A stretch of DNA of 64,000 bases from Molossus alvarezi. Its lineage: Eukaryota; Chordata; Mammalia; Chiroptera; Molossidae. Under the pieces are notes generated by a model. It worked only from the letters and a program-made list of their open reading frames with translations. It ran no database searches and was not told the DNA's origin. Shown here in pieces: positions 1 to 11,800 of the stretch. A program made the position numbers and the translations under genes. The stretch is from positions 107,458,551-107,522,550 of the forward strand of contig CM073895.1 in the NCBI GenBank assembly GCA_037176705.1. Direction: 5' to 3'. Position 1 is the first letter of the stretch. Each line of letters begins with the position of its first letter.

Positions 1-544
1 ATGCTTCAGCAACTCAGTCCCTGTTTTGAATTGAAGGGCCCTTCCAGGTCCTGTGCTGACCCAAGGTTCGCGAAAGCCCGCTGTCTTCAGATGCAGTGAA
101 ACTCGCCTTGTGGCCCAGGCTCTGGGCTGGGCAGCCACTAAGAAGCAGCAAGGAGCAGCGAGTGTCTGCTGCTGAACCAGTGAGCCCATACTGTGTAGCT
201 AGTGCCCTGACGTGGGTCCTGGAGGAGGACATTTGCTTCCTGAGGTGGGCCTCTAAGCAAGATTTTGGTCGCCCCCTTGCGAAAGGCTGCTGAGCAAACA
301 GTGTGAGCTTTGCTGGCCACGCCCCACCAGCTCCTCCCAGCTACTTCAGCAGGGAGGGGGGACTTCACCCTCCTCTTCTCCTCCCTCCTTTCCACACCAG
401 GGCCTGCCCCCCACACGCAGGCCCACCGACCTCAGAAAACCCACTACCTGATATTCTGGGGCTTTTCTGGAATCCACGCCTGCCCTTTGCATGGAAGACT
501 CACCTTATCTGTGCACATACCAAATTCGTGTACTGCATCGCTCT

Positions 545-790
545 CAACTGAGACACTTTACCCCTGTGAAATGGGCAGTGCCAGCCCTGGCCTGGGTTGG
601 ATTGGTTATAGTGTGGACCCCTGCAGCACACAGGTTGCGGCTCCCAGGTCAGTTCCGGGATCACACCTAGGATTGGTTTTTTCTGGTTGGGGTGCTTTTG
701 AGACAACAGATCTATGTGTCTGTATCCCCTCTCTTTGTCTCTCTCCCTCCTATTATTTCTCTTTCTCACATCATCAACTTATCCTAGGAT
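545..790 (+). mobile_element. Degenerate tRNA-derived SINE inside left arm
   Basis: The stretch has a worn SINE-type organisation: a promoter-like head around 590-660, then a pyrimidine-rich body with CTCTC/TCCCTCC runs near 730-770. A mirrored copy sits on the minus strand at about 34880-35130 in the right arm, so it was present before the arms duplicated. Family assignment is uncertain because the head is too diverged. Confidence 0.45.
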
Positions 791-1074
791 GATGAATAAG
801 TGAAGACATAGACAGTAGTCACCTACTGGGCAGCGGGGGGGTCTCACATGTAAGGTATTGGAGATCAAGCAGAAGCAATGGGAAGACCTGTGGCTGGGGC
901 ACTGTAGCCTGTGGTCTGGCTGACCTGAACTCTCCCAGAAGGGCTCACTCCCTGTGTCCCAAGTTAGCTCGCTTCTGTCTTCCTCCCCTTCTCTCCTAGT
1001 TGTCTTTTCTTCTCTCTGTGTCTCCCTCCTCTCCCTGCCTGGGGTTCACATTGAACACTCTAGCAAAGGGCAGT

Positions 1075-1262
1075 TTAAACAAAAAAATATCTATTTCAAT
1101 TTCTTAAATGTTAGTGTTAATTTTTTAGAGAGATGGGAAAGAAAAGGGAGACAGAAATATGGAGAAACATCCACCGGCTGCCTCCTGCATGCCCACTAGC
1201 GAGCACCTAGCCAGCAACCCAGGCGTGTGCCCTGACCAGGTTCCAAACAGTGACCTCTCAGT
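1075..1262 (-). mobile_element. Old VES-like SINE, reverse orientation
   Basis: A purine-rich GAGAGATGGGAAAGAAAAG-type tail is followed by ACATCCACCGGCTGCC and a GTGCCCTGACCAGG block, which is the reverse complement of a diverged bat tRNA-SINE. The inverted-repeat partner at 34360-34600 carries the same element in the opposite orientation, so it predates the duplication. Confidence 0.6.
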
Positions 1263-2344
1263 CCATGGCGCCATGCTCTTTCTTCTCACCCACACTGGCC
1301 AGACAGAAGTGTCTACTTTTCCAAAGGGATCCTGAGTATATTACAGATTTTCCCTTCTGCATCAGACAGCACATCAGTGACCAACAGAATCTGGACCTTT
1401 GTGGTGTTTTCCTGATGGGTCCCTGAGAGACCCGTGTCTCCTCTAAAGCTGTGACCAAGCACAAGACTATGTATAGATGGCTCTTTGAGAGGGGCAGTGA
1501 GAGACACCCTCTCTGCCTTGGGGACACAGTGAAGCACCTGTATGTGGTCAGCCACGCAGAATATATTTCAAACTGTCCCAGTCAGGAGCTGATACATTTG
1601 CAACCAATAGGGAGAGTGTACTGTGTGCACGAATTGACTTTGGTTGAAGTTGGGACAAGATCTTGTCCAGATTGCAGATGGCAATGCTTGCCCACCCACC
1701 ATTTACATGCTGCCCAGCTGACCTCAGGCAGAGGACAAGCTATGTCATCTTTTGCAGAATACATTCCTAACTTCTTCCCAAAGAGCTGTGCTGTCTCTCA
1801 GCAGCAAAATGGGTGTGGGCAAACTGGCACACTAAAAGGCATGGGAGACTCCTGAACTTGAGCAAAAAACCAAGATTTGCTTCTGTGAAGTCTCCTCTGG
1901 GGAAGACTTTTCACCATTGCTCGACAGGCAAATAAACTATGTTTTTTAGGGATTTCCTTACACATGAATCTCTCATGGGTGTTATGCTACTCATTGTGTC
2001 CAAGGCTTCATTGCTTTAACACAGGTTAGCCTTTGTCCCTTCTGTATGACTGACGGATGCAGGCTGCTGCACTGCACACCTGCCGACATTCACCCAGGAC
2101 TGTACACCCTCCCTGCTGTGTAACAACACCCCTCTGAGGAAGTAGTTCTGCCCACTTCCTTGCAAGCTGGCCCCACAGAGAAAGGATGACTCTCCCTGTT
2201 AAGTTTTCTCCTTGACACAACCCTGCCCAGGTCTTTAGCAATCATGCCTACCTAAAAAGGACATCTCTCTTCTGTCATGCCCATGGCAGGTACATGAGAA
2301 CATGGACATAGGAACAATTGCTCAAGCCCAAGGAAGTGAAAACT

Positions 2345-3830
2345 TATGTGTCACAAGCTGCCATCAGGCTCCTGTTCTCCAGGTTTTCACAGTCTGTCAC
2401 CTGACCAAAATACAAGACTGGTCATCAAACATCAGTTCAGTACTTCCCTCCTCCTCCTGTACATTATCCTGAAAGAAGGAACAAAAGCCAAAGTCCTCCT
2501 CGACCCCATCTCCTCTTTCAATTTCCTCCCCCTCTGCTGGGCAGGGTAAATTTCACATGATCTTTCAACAGCCCGAGTGAGGCCATTTACTCCATACTGC
2601 TGCATTGCCCTGCTACACACAGCTTACACACGGAAACTCCTGGTGAGCTTCCGTATGATCCTTCCAGTCACACTCCAGGTACTTGGCGTATTCCCTCTGA
2701 GTCTTCATCAGGTGATTGTTTTCTCCTGTCCAAATAGACAATCTGAAATCCTTCAGCCACACCGGCCAAGGCAACCACTCCACCAAGCTCCAGGCTGTCC
2801 TACCTGTTCATAGTTGATGTTCTCCCCTGCCCAGTATTCAACCTCAAGTGTTCCTACTACACACACACACACACACACACACGCACACTAACAGACTGGC
2901 ATGCACGCAAAGGTGTGTTCAGCGACCTCTGAACCATGGTGTCCAGGCTGAACCCTTGCCCTTCATGACTTGTTTGCTTCTCCTCCACAACTGTTCTACT
3001 CGAGAGCCTGGGCAACTGCCCGCATTGTGTGCTTGGGTTGAATCACAGTGATGGGTGATTTTCAGCAGGAAAGAAGCCTCAATTAGGACACTAGAAAAGG
3101 GTAAGGCAAGAGATGGTAAAGTGCCTGCAGGTGCAAGAGTCCTCAGAACTGCTGAGGGCCCCAAAAATGCTCTTTCAGGATATGGTGCAAAACCATGTGG
3201 CTTGCCCAGTGTCCCTGGATTTCACCTAAAGCTCATGAGCTTTGAGATTCCTCCCCTGCTCCTACTCTGTGGGCACTAAGGTTCTGCAGTGTCCCTTCTC
3301 AGGCCTCACAGCCACTCCCTGGATCCCTAAGGTACGTTCCAGGGGACTCCAGTGTCATGAATCACAGTGGCTGTAGACAAGTTTCTTTGAAACAGCTAGT
3401 CACCTTTTAAAACCTAGATCATGGGCATCTCAGCAACATGTCTGCCTCCCAGCTCCCTCTTCTGCATCTTACATCCCTCAGCTAGTGCCACAGGGGTGGG
3501 GTCACAAGTCTTTGCTGATAATCTTGATAAGAATACAGGGCACAGTAGGACTGACTCTAATTTCAGTCCATGTAACTGCAACCTCCAACACTGCCTTTTC
3601 TGAAACTTGAGCACTGTGACCTCAGAAATCTTGCCTGTCCCTGGGAGGTTCTGCTACTCACTGTGAACAAGGCATCAATCTGGGGACACAGGTTGAACTC
3701 TGTTCCTTTTTTATAACAGCCTGATGCAAGGTACTGGTGCTTGTACCTTGGAACATACACCCAGGCATTTGCACCCCCCTGCTGTGTAACAACACACCTA
3801 CCACCAGCACTCCTGCACACTGACTGGCAA
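2345..3830. repeat. Left-arm-only insertion with partial internal duplication
   Basis: The right arm passes directly from the partner of 2345 (near 33300) to the partner of 3835 (near 33235), so about 1.5 kb exists only in the left arm. Inside it, 3640-3815 resembles 1995-2130: both contain an ACACAGGTT block, then a CACCCAGG block and the shared CTGCTGTGTAACAACAC. The extra segment is therefore at least partly a local tandem duplication. It also holds an (AC)n tract at 2859-2888. No gene is recognised. Confidence 0.6.
2859..2888. repeat. (AC)n microsatellite
   Basis: A run of about twelve AC units is followed by a short interrupted tail (ACGCACAC). It lies in the left-arm-specific segment. 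Confidence 0.95.
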
Positions 3831-4645
3831 GCCTGCACCCCTGGAGTTTGCTGCCTTCCTCAACTAGTCCTCAAGTGGCATCTGGCACACAGTGAGTCAA
3901 GCAATACATGCTGAATGAATGAAAGACAATGATGAATGATTACCTTCTTACACATGATGGCCTTTGAGTTGCACCTGGAACATCAGTGTGTCAGGTACAG
4001 CAGGTGAATTTAGTTCCCTGAAGGTGTTTGTGTGCCATGACATCTGCGATGTTCTCTTGTGCTGCAGTGAGTCTGTCGTGCGGTGGTTAGGATGCTGGCA
4101 GGGGAAGGGGTAGCACCGGAGCTGGCAGCACTGGGCAGGCCTAACCTCTGGCTCAGGCCTGGGGGTGGGGAGGAACAGTTACATATCCCCAGCATGGCAA
4201 ACAGATGTGTGTGAAGGGCTGCCCATCAGGCACTGTGGCTCAGAGAGCCCAGGAAAGGAGGACCAGGACAGTGATTACACAGAACAACCACTCCTCCTGT
4301 CCCTCCAGTTGTCATCTGTGGGCTTCCCACTGGGCACAACCTGCAGGAAAGCAAGAACTCAGCAGCCTAATAATTCCTGCCATGATTCCAAAAATGGTGG
4401 AAAGCCTATCTCCATATCATGTGTAGAGACCCTAGTCAAGATGTGCAGGATATCCCTCCAGAGTAAATAGGTACAAAGGACCATGACCACTAGTTGTGTG
4501 GCTACACAGAGCAGAGTGCACATGTCAAGATCAATGCTGACGGCATGTGGAAAAGGCCTTAGGATGCCCAGCCAGGCTGTTCTGTACATGAAGTCATATC
4601 ATGTGCTAGGTTACTACTCTCATTTCCACCACTAGAGTAATCATT

Positions 4646-5400
4646 TTTTAAATTCAATTAATTAATTAATTAATTTTTGTTATAGATGTTTCTTTTCCTT
4701 CCCCCTACTGATACCCCTCCCCTTCCCTCCAGCCCTATCCCCAGCTTTGATGTCCATGTTCATTGTTCATTCATACATGCACATAAGTTCTGTGGTTTAT
4801 CCTTCTCCCAACCCAAACTACTGGAAATTGTCAGTCTGTTCCCCACTTCCAGATCCCTGGGACTACCTCATTCCTCAGACTGTTATGTTCCTTATAGTCC
4901 ACAAATAAGTGAGATCATATGATACTTGTCTTGTTCTGCTTGGCTTATTTCGCTTAGGATAATACTTTCCAGGTCCCCCCATGTCCTCTCAAAGGAAAAG
5001 AGATCTTTCTTTCTTACAGCTGCATAGTACTCCATTGTGTACAGGTACCAGAGTATTTTTTTTATCCATTTTTCTGCTGATGAATATTTGGACTCTTTCC
5101 AGATCTTAGCTATTGTAAATAGTACTGCTATAAACAATGGGGTACATATATTCTTTCTGATTGGTATTTCGGGCTTTGTAGGGTATATTTCCAGAAGTGG
5201 GATCACTGGATCAAATGGAAGCTCAATTTTTAACTCTTTGAGGTAACACCATATTGTTTTTGATAGTGGCTGCACCAGTCTGCATTCCCACCAGCAGTGC
5301 ACTAGAGTCCCCTTTTCTCTACACCCTCGCCAAACTAGTTTGATGATTTGTGGATAGCAGCCATTCTGAGAGGTGTGAGGTGATACCTCATTGTTGTTTA
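4646..5400 (-). mobile_element. L1 3' end fragment, minus strand
   Basis: The + strand begins with an ATTAATTAATT-rich stretch, the reverse complement of the L1 tail, followed by the reversed 3' UTR with its C-rich block. From about 4892 to 5302 the minus strand encodes an L1 ORF2 C-terminal segment including LPFDPVIPLLEIYP, FTIAKIW and WYLYTMEYYAAV. The element abuts the inner end of the left inverted-repeat arm, so it marks the arm boundary. Confidence 0.9.
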
Positions 5401-6960
5401 GAAGAGGGGTTGGGGGAGAGATTAACCACAGAACTTATATGCATGTACGCACAACCAATGGACATGGACAACAAAGCCGGGTAATGGGTGGGGGTGGATG
5501 GGGAGAAGGGTGTCAATGGGTAATGTGATCATGAGCTCATAAAAATCCTAGAAGAAAATGCAGGCAACAAAATTTTACACATCATATGCTGCAGAATTTT
5601 CACTGATAAAACACCTAAGGCAACAGAAACACAAAACAAAGTGAACACATGGGACTACATCAAACTTAAAAGCTTCTGCATAGCAAAAGAAACAACCATC
5701 AGAACAGTAAAAGAACTCACTATAGGGGAGAGCATAATTCCAAATGATACATTAGATAAGGGGTTTATTTCCAAAATATATACAGTACTAACACAACTCA
5801 AGAAAAGGAAGACAGCCCTGGCCAGTTTGGCTCAGTGGTGAAGGTGTCGGCCTGTGGTTCACAGAGACCCGGGTTCAGTTTCAGCGAAAGGCATGTTCCT
5901 CAGTTGCAATTTGTTTCCGGCCCTGATTGGGTTGTAAAGGTGGCATCCAATCGATGTGTCTCTTTCACGTGGATGTTTTTCTCTCTTTCTCTCCCTCCCA
6001 CTCTATCTGAACAAAAAATGGAAAAATGTCCTCAGGTGAGAATAAAAAAAAAGAAAGAAAGAAAAGGAAGACAAAGAACCCAGTTAATTGGGCAGAGGAA
6101 CTAAAGAGACACCTCTCCACACAGGGCGTACAAATAACCAAGAGACATATGAAAAAATGCTCAACATCATGAATCATCAGAGAGATGCAAATTAAAACTA
6201 CTATGAGGTATCACCTTACACCTGTCAGAATGGCCACCTTCAACAAACCATCAAACAAGTGCTGGAAAGGGTGTGGAGGAAAGGGGACCCTAGTACACTG
6301 CTGGTGGGAATGCAGACTGGTGCAGCCACTATGGAAAACAATATGGTGTTACCCAAAAAATTAAATATTAAACTGCCATTTGACCCAGTGATCCCAAATC
6401 TAGAAATATACCCTAAAAAGCCTGAAAGACCACTCAGAAAGAATATATGTACCCTCATGTTCATAGCAACACTATTTACAATAGCTAAGATCTGGAAACA
6501 ACCCAAATGTCCATCAGTAGATGAATGAATAAAAAAGCTGTGGTATATATACACAATACAGTTCTAAGCAGCTGTAAGAAAGAAAGATCTCTCATCCTTT
6601 GAGATGACATAGAGGGCCCTGGAAGGTATTATTTTAAGGGAAACAAGCCAAGCAGAGAAAAGACAAAGATCACATAATCTCAGTTTATCTGGAATATAAT
6701 AAACTAAACAAACTGATGAATAAAACAGACCCAGAGACATAAAAGTAGGGAACAGACTGACATTCCTCACAAGGTTGGGGGGATAGGGAGAGATCAACCA
6801 TAGAACTTACATGCATGTATGCATAACCGATGGACATAGACAACAAATCTGGGAACTGGGTGGGAGAGGATGGGGAGGAGAGAGTCAATGGGGGAGAAAA
6901 GGAGAAACATCTGTAATAGAAATAAATCAATAAACATAAATAAATAAATCATTAATAAAA
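5401..6960 (+). mobile_element. Rearranged L1 fragment, plus strand
   Basis: Positions 5401-5525 are plus-strand L1 3' UTR (purine-rich, with CATGTACGCACAACCAATGG). They are then followed by an upstream part of ORF2 (5533 onward, with MNTWDYIKLKSFCIAKETT at 5641) running to the ORF2 C-terminus at 6259-6528 (LPFDPVIPNLEIYP, FTIAKIWKQPKCPS) and a 3' UTR plus A-rich tail to about 6960. The UTR-before-ORF order shows a rearrangement or two separate insertions. Reading frames are broken. A VES SINE interrupts it at 5815-6059. Confidence 0.85.
5815..6059 (+). mobile_element. VES SINE inside L1, with target-site duplication
   Basis: The head GCCCTGGCCAGTTTGGCTCA is followed by A/B-box-like tRNA sequence, a CTCTCTTTCTCTCCC body and an A-rich AAAGAAAGAA tail. 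The 14-bp flank AGAAAAGGAAGACA occurs exactly at 5801-5814 and 6060-6073, a classic L1-mobilised insertion signature. Removing the SINE restores continuous L1 ORF2 sequence. Confidence 0.95.
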
Positions 6961-6984
6961 TAGAAGCATTTTTTAAAATAATAA

Positions 6985-7095
6985 AACAATAGGAGTAAAA
7001 AACAGTATTATGGATGTATAGAAATATCTCCAATATTACTAAAAACTTGTATAGGCAAAATAAACTATGTAATTGGTTAGATTAGGAGTTCACAT
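6985..7095 (+). pseudogene. RBMY-A intron remnant
   Basis: This stretch aligns with 28885-28985 in an RBMY-B intron: both contain an ACAGTATTATG/CCAGTATTATG block, a TATCTC block, and TAATTGGTTRGATWAGGAG. It carries no coding sequence. It is the left-most trace of a third RBMY copy whose next recognisable part is at 10452. Confidence 0.65.
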
Positions 7096-8699
7096 TGATA
7101 ATGCAAATGACATGTAAATACTAACAGTTATTGCCATTATAATAATGAATGAAATAAATACTGTGCAAAACATTCATGAGCACCTTTCAGAGAAATGTCA
7201 TAAACTTCAAGCAACATGCAAACTGCTTTACCATTATTACTATTTGCCTCTATTCTCCCAGCTGTTCACTGCCAAACTCAATTTCATTGATCACAGATTG
7301 GAATATTGCTCTTTGGGGCCAAGGAGCTAATATCTGTTCAAAGTGGTGATTCCTACATAATTAATGATTAATAACACGTGTTCATTTATTCTAAAAATCA
7401 GTATAATTCCTCATAAGATATTAGAGAACCTTGTAAATTACAGAGCAAAATACAACTCATGCAAAATACACAAAATTCATGAAGAAACACTTTATATTTT
7501 AGGACTGACTTGGTAGAAACTTGTTCTCGGTATAAAAACATGCAAAGCATTTATATTTTGGTGTGAGCATTTCCAGCCTGTGTTGTTGTTTGTTTGTTTC
7601 TGTTTGTTGGTTTGTTTTTGTAGAAAACTTTGTATTGGGAACAGTGCATCAGGGGAATGTGCAGAGATCCATGTAGGTTCCCAAATGACTCTCTGACTCA
7701 GGGAAGGAGTAAAAGCCACCTCTGTACAACTTGAATGTATATTTCTTTGGTGTGTGTAGAGGAGGAAAGTGAAATACTGCCAAAGATATGTATGAACAAT
7801 TCTCAGGGAGGTTATTTTTTTATTTTTTGCATTAATTTTTTTCACTCAGTATGAAAGGGAGGAACATTTCTGTTCAAAAATATTTATGTATCAGAAAAAC
7901 TTCATTGATGAGTTGTTCAGTGTTCCAGTCTTTAAAGATTTAGCATCTGTTTATGATAATTAGGTGTGTGACTTTCTAGGAGATGTTCCCATAACAGGGT
8001 TTGACCACTAAGGCGATCATTGGCAGAAGTTACCAATTTGCATGTACAATATATGTTCATGCTCATTATCTTTAGCGTACTCACAATGAGGGAATTGGAA
8101 TATAAACATAGTTTGATGTGAGAAAGGTGAAAAATGAATGTCAAGTTTTCAATACTATTAAAATTGAGCAGAGCACAGTCTTTTGATTAAGAATGAGGGT
8201 TGATGTATAAGTGAATTAAAATGAGTGTATGTTACTATTCTTCTAGGTAATACCTTTATGTGATGTGTTGTGAGTTGAACATTTTAATGTGAAAATCTAA
8301 ACCTTTGATATTATTGTTATAAATGTTTTTTTGAACTCATACTATTGACAACAACAATTGACAGTTTTCCTCATATCCTGAAAACTTATTTTTGCATTTA
8401 ATTTATCACAATTTACCACATGCCAGATCTCTTTCTTTCACAACAGTATCAGGTGTTACTTATGGGTTTTTAGGTTTTGCACAATAACTCTGTGAATTGT
8501 ACTAATGTCATATAAAGTGACAATTTTATTCCTTAAGACTAACATCAGTACTTCTAAAGTTGAAACTGCTTAGTAAATATTTGTCAACAATAACAAAAAT
8601 GATCATTAACCAATGTTCCTCCACTTAAGGAAAAATATGTTATTTCAACACAGATATTGGTGGATATATTTCTACCTCCACAAAAGTTCTACATGGGAC
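7096..8699. other. Unassigned AT-rich sequence
   Basis: No gene, repeat family or paralog in the window was recognised. The stretch has ordinary AT-rich intergenic or intronic composition. Short open frames, such as the minus-strand one at 7492-7845, show no domain or motif. It lies between two parts of RBMY copy A and could be intron sequence lost from copies B and C, or an inserted segment. Confidence 0.5.
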
Positions 8700-9615
8700 T
8701 CTCTCCAGTTAAAAATGGTGTGAGGTGATTCCTTACTGTTGTTTTAATTTGCATCTCTCTGATGATTAGTGATGTTGACCATTTCTTCATATGTTTCTTA
8801 GCCATACATATGTCCTGTTTAGAGAGGTGTCTATGTAGTTCTTCTGCCATTTGTTAGGTGGGTTCTTTGTCTTTCTTTTGTTGAGTTGTATGAGTACTCT
8901 ATATATTTTGGAAATTACCCCTTATCTGATATATCATTGGCAATGATGCTTTCCCATACAGTGGGTTGCTTTTCCATTTTGATGATTGTTTTTGTCTTTG
9001 TTTTAGTTTTTGTTTTTGCTGTGCAAAAGCTTTTGAGTTTTATGTAGTCCCACATGTTCATTTTCTCTTTTGTTTCTGTTGCCTTACATGATGTATCAGT
9101 GAAAATGCTGCTGCATATGATGTCTGAAATATTGTTGCCTACATTTTCTTCTCGAATTTTCGTGGATTCACGAATCACATTTAATTCTTTTATTCCTTTT
9201 AAGTTTTTTTTTTTTGTGTGTGTGTGTGTGTGTGTGTGGTGTAAGTTGATGGTCTGGTTTCATTTTTTTGCATATAGGTGTCCAATTTTTTCAACAGCAT
9301 TTATTAAAGAGTCTGTCTTTATTCCATTGAATGCTCTTTCTCCTTTGTCAAATATTAATTGAGCATAATGTTGTGGGTCCATTTCCGGGTTCTATGTTGT
9401 GTTTCATATGTCTGTTCTTGTGCCAGTAGCAGTTTTTTGTTTTGTTTTGTTTTCTTTTTATTACAGTAGCTTTGTAGTATAACCTGATATCTGGTATTGT
9501 GGTCCCACCTACTTTGTCCTTCTTCAAGATTGCTGTGGCTATTCAGAGCCTTTGAAAAGCCTTTCATATGATCTTTTGAAGTATTTGTTCTAGTTCTGTG
9601 AAATGTGTCATTGGT
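8700..9615 (-). mobile_element. L1 ORF2 3' part, minus strand
   Basis: The reverse complement encodes the L1 ORF2 C-terminal region. The minus frame at 8915-9178 has MNMWDYIKLKSFCTAKTKT and WESIIANDISDKG. The familiar reversed-L1 wording TTGCATCTCTCTGATGATTAG appears near 8750. A (TG)n tract at 9214-9238 lies within it. Both ends are truncated and the frame is broken. Confidence 0.85.
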
Positions 9616-10140
9616 GCACGACTTTAAAATTATGGTTAACCTGAAATTCAGCAAACCAAATGGAACGCAAGTTGTATCTGAACAGTATTCCTGATCACAG
9701 TCTGTTTTATGGATTCATGTGTAGGAAAATATGCCTCAGCCTCTCAGTGTGAAAAGCATTCTTTTGGAGCCCATGTTAACATAGAATTCCTCTTGATGTA
9801 TCGCATCACCTCTAAAATTCTGTGTTTTGTAGGAGAATTTGTCACATGGTTTAGACATTAAAATTTGCATGAAAACTCTTTTGTCCTTTGAGAGAGTATT
9901 TTGATCAATAGCAGTGTTAGGATCTGTATTTGGACTGCCTGGTCAGGAGGTATACAATAAATGATACCTGGCATTTTAGTTATTTTTGTTTCTTTGTTTG
10001 GATCATGTCCACCCTCTGGAAGTTCAGTTTTTGATGGATACTTTCTTAATTTCAACACGACTGCTACCAGGTAATGGCTGCTAATGTTTTCCCAATCTAA
10101 AAGATATTACAAAGTTTTTTTTAAAGACCAGAATATTTAA
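9616..10140. other. Unassigned segment, possibly an old retrocopy
   Basis: No family was recognised. The minus strand has a 66-codon frame at 9858-10058, rich in K, P and I, which does not resemble any protein I can name with confidence. Adjacent L1-derived sequence on both sides makes a transduced or retroposed fragment possible, but no poly(A) tail or target duplication is visible. Confidence 0.35.
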
Positions 10141-10443
10141 GAGAGGCTGTGCAACTCAGCAGGAACTGTGCGATCCAGTTACCTGCAGGTCTTGCGGGGT
10201 GCTGAAGCACCAGAGAAGCCTGTGCGACCCAGCAGCCCGTGACATAGGCATAGACTCAGGTCCCCAAAAGGACGGTGCCATCCAGTTACCAGCGGGTCCT
10301 GCACAGTGCAGGGGCACCAGAGAGGCCTGTGTGACCCAGCTGTACACAAGATATGCATAGAGGATGTGGAAATGGAGAAAAAGTGAATGGAAGCTACACA
10401 GACAGTCTCCCAGGACCAAACAGGAATTACAATTGAAATAAAA
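10141..10443 (+). mobile_element. L1 5' UTR fragment (L1-C) with monomer-like repeats
   Basis: The stretch matches the 5' UTR of L1-D at 11806-12165. Both repeat a unit containing GCACCAGAGARGCCTGTG and GACCCAGC, and both end in the CTCCCAGGACCAAA block. It stops abruptly against an RBMY exon fragment at 10452. No L1 ORF follows, so this is either a promoter-only fragment or an element lost by deletion. Confidence 0.8.
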
Positions 10444-10576
10444 CAAATCCTCGGCTCTTACAGGCAGTCATATGAGAGATGTGGTAAGATAAAATGACAG
10501 CTTGAATATGTCACAGAATTAGATTTAAGAATACAGATGGCATCTTACCCTACAATTAATTCCAATTAAAAAATCT

Positions 10577-10831
10577 GCCCTGGCCGGTTTGGCTCAGCTG
10601 TTAGAGTGTTGGCCTGCGGTACAGAGAGACCCGGGTTCGGTTCCCGCTAAGGGCATGTACCTCGGTTGCTGTTTGTCCCCGGCCCTGGTTGGTCGTGCGG
10701 GTGGCAGCCACTCGATGTGTCCCTTCACATCGATGTTTCTCTCTCTCTCTCTCTTCCTCTCTCTCCCTCCCGCTCTATCTGAACAAAAAATGGAAAAGTG
10801 TCCTCGGGTGAGGATAAAAAAAAAAAAAAAA
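10577..10831 (+). mobile_element. VES SINE in RBMY-A intron
   Basis: A full VES structure is present: a GCCCTGGCCGGTTTGGCTCA head, a CTCTCTCTCTCT body, AACAAAAAATGGAAAAGTG, and an A-run tail ending at about 10831. The paralogous site in RBMY-B (near 30556) is empty, so insertion came after the RBMY copies separated. Confidence 0.95.
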
Positions 10832-11236
10832 TCGGAAATTATGGCTTGTGACTTTGGATTAGTTCAAATGATTTTGAATTATTTTCTCATTATCTTCTTT
10901 AAGATAATAGATTGCTTTGGGGATAAAGTGGAAGAGCCATCATTTTTTCTTATTAAAGAAATATTATTTAATAGTTTTTGTTTCATTGTATTTGTTGCTC
11001 ATGTACACAGAAGTGTATTTATTTTATTGATCTTTATTGTGTATGTGAGGGATCTTCATAGTTTTATTTAGGGTCTGGCAACTAAGAAAGAGAGATGCCT
11101 GAAGCTGTTGCCTCCTGCAGGAGCCCTGACTGGGACTTAGGATAAAACATGACAACCAGGTACTTACTCTTTACTAGAAAATTAACCTGTAATGTTTAGT
11201 ACTGTTAACAACACTACCACTGAGCCAGCACAGACA

Positions 11237-11324
11237 GGGTTTTTATTTTAACATTTTTGGAAAGAGTCCTACCCTAGAGTATTTTAACATTGATTTTTTT
11301 CAGATAGAGTGAAAGAAAGGAGCT

Positions 11325-11361
<37 letters not shown>

Positions 11362-11520
11362 AACTTGTGAGAGAGACACATCTATTGTCTTCCTCCCCAC
11401 CATCCCAGTCGGGACCTCGATTGTACAGCTACTGAGAAACATGCCATTGGTTGAAATCGAACCCAAGACTCTTAAGTTTGAGGGAGGATTCTCCAGCCAC
11501 TGACCTAAATGGCTAGGGCT
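11237..11520 (-). mobile_element. Old VES-type SINE shared by RBMY copies
   Basis: A reversed SINE: AGATAGAGTGAAAGAAAGG, an (AG)n tract at 11331-11354, then CATCTATTGTCTTCC and a GGCTAGGGCT end corresponding to the reversed head. Its counterpart sits at the same intron position in RBMY-B (30962-31228), so it predates RBMY duplication. Confidence 0.85.
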
Positions 11521-11800
11521 ATTTTAACATTTTTCAATCAGATAGAACATTTGACAGTGTAAAGCTTAGGAATATATGAAAGTCAGGATTTCAGAGCATT
11601 TTAGAAAAATGTGCCTGAACATGTATTCAATATCAATTATAGCTAAAACTATGACTATTAAACATTAGTTGATATAAATGTAATTTACCCTCACTACCTC
11701 AGCACTATTGATATTTTCCCAGCATGAGCAAATTGAGGTTTATGTTGTGCAAAGATTTAATATTTTATTTGTCATTCTCTAACGATGTAAAATGTCTTTT

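Larger units (their letters stand above)
1..4645 (-). repeat. Left arm of a diverged inverted repeat (TSPY flank)
   Basis: Read on the minus strand this segment matches 32435-35670 of the window block by block. Examples: 4160-4640 pairs with 32435-32935, 3840-4000 with about 33080-33235, 2000-2340 with 33300-33655, 1440-1700 with 33950-34220, and 14-300 with 35385-35650. By eye identity in aligned stretches is about four bases in five or better, so the arms are old rather than kept identical by gene conversion. The right arm leads directly into TSPY-A, so this is the upstream flank of another TSPY copy facing left. No exon is visible inside the arm. Short open frames in it have no codon-level support. 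Confidence 0.85.
10452..11800 (+). pseudogene. RBMY copy A, 3'-part fragment
   Basis: The segment matches 30448-31515 of RBMY-B from the exon end through the following intron. The exon remnant 10452-10483 encodes GSYRQSYERC-like sequence, matching the GGSYRDSYESYG region of RBMX/RBMY, and keeps a consensus donor (GTG|GTAAGA) that copy B has lost. The 5' part of this exon is replaced by an L1 5' UTR fragment. The next exon (equivalent to 31555) is missing because L1-D begins at about 11801. RBMY is a nuclear RNA-binding protein of spermatogenesis; this fragment cannot encode one. Confidence 0.85.

Noticed and set aside
9858..10058. Conserved small protein on the minus strand
   Set aside because: The 66-codon frame looked protein-like, but I could not tie it to any family and its flanks are L1-derived. 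Left as unassigned.
10577..10650. tRNA gene
   Set aside because: The tRNA-like A/B-box sequence is the head of a VES SINE, followed by a SINE body and A-tail, with no intact cloverleaf.
10589..11071. 160-codon frame over a VES SINE
   Set aside because: Its sequence is the SINE plus RBMY intron. The same pattern recurs in other VES copies.
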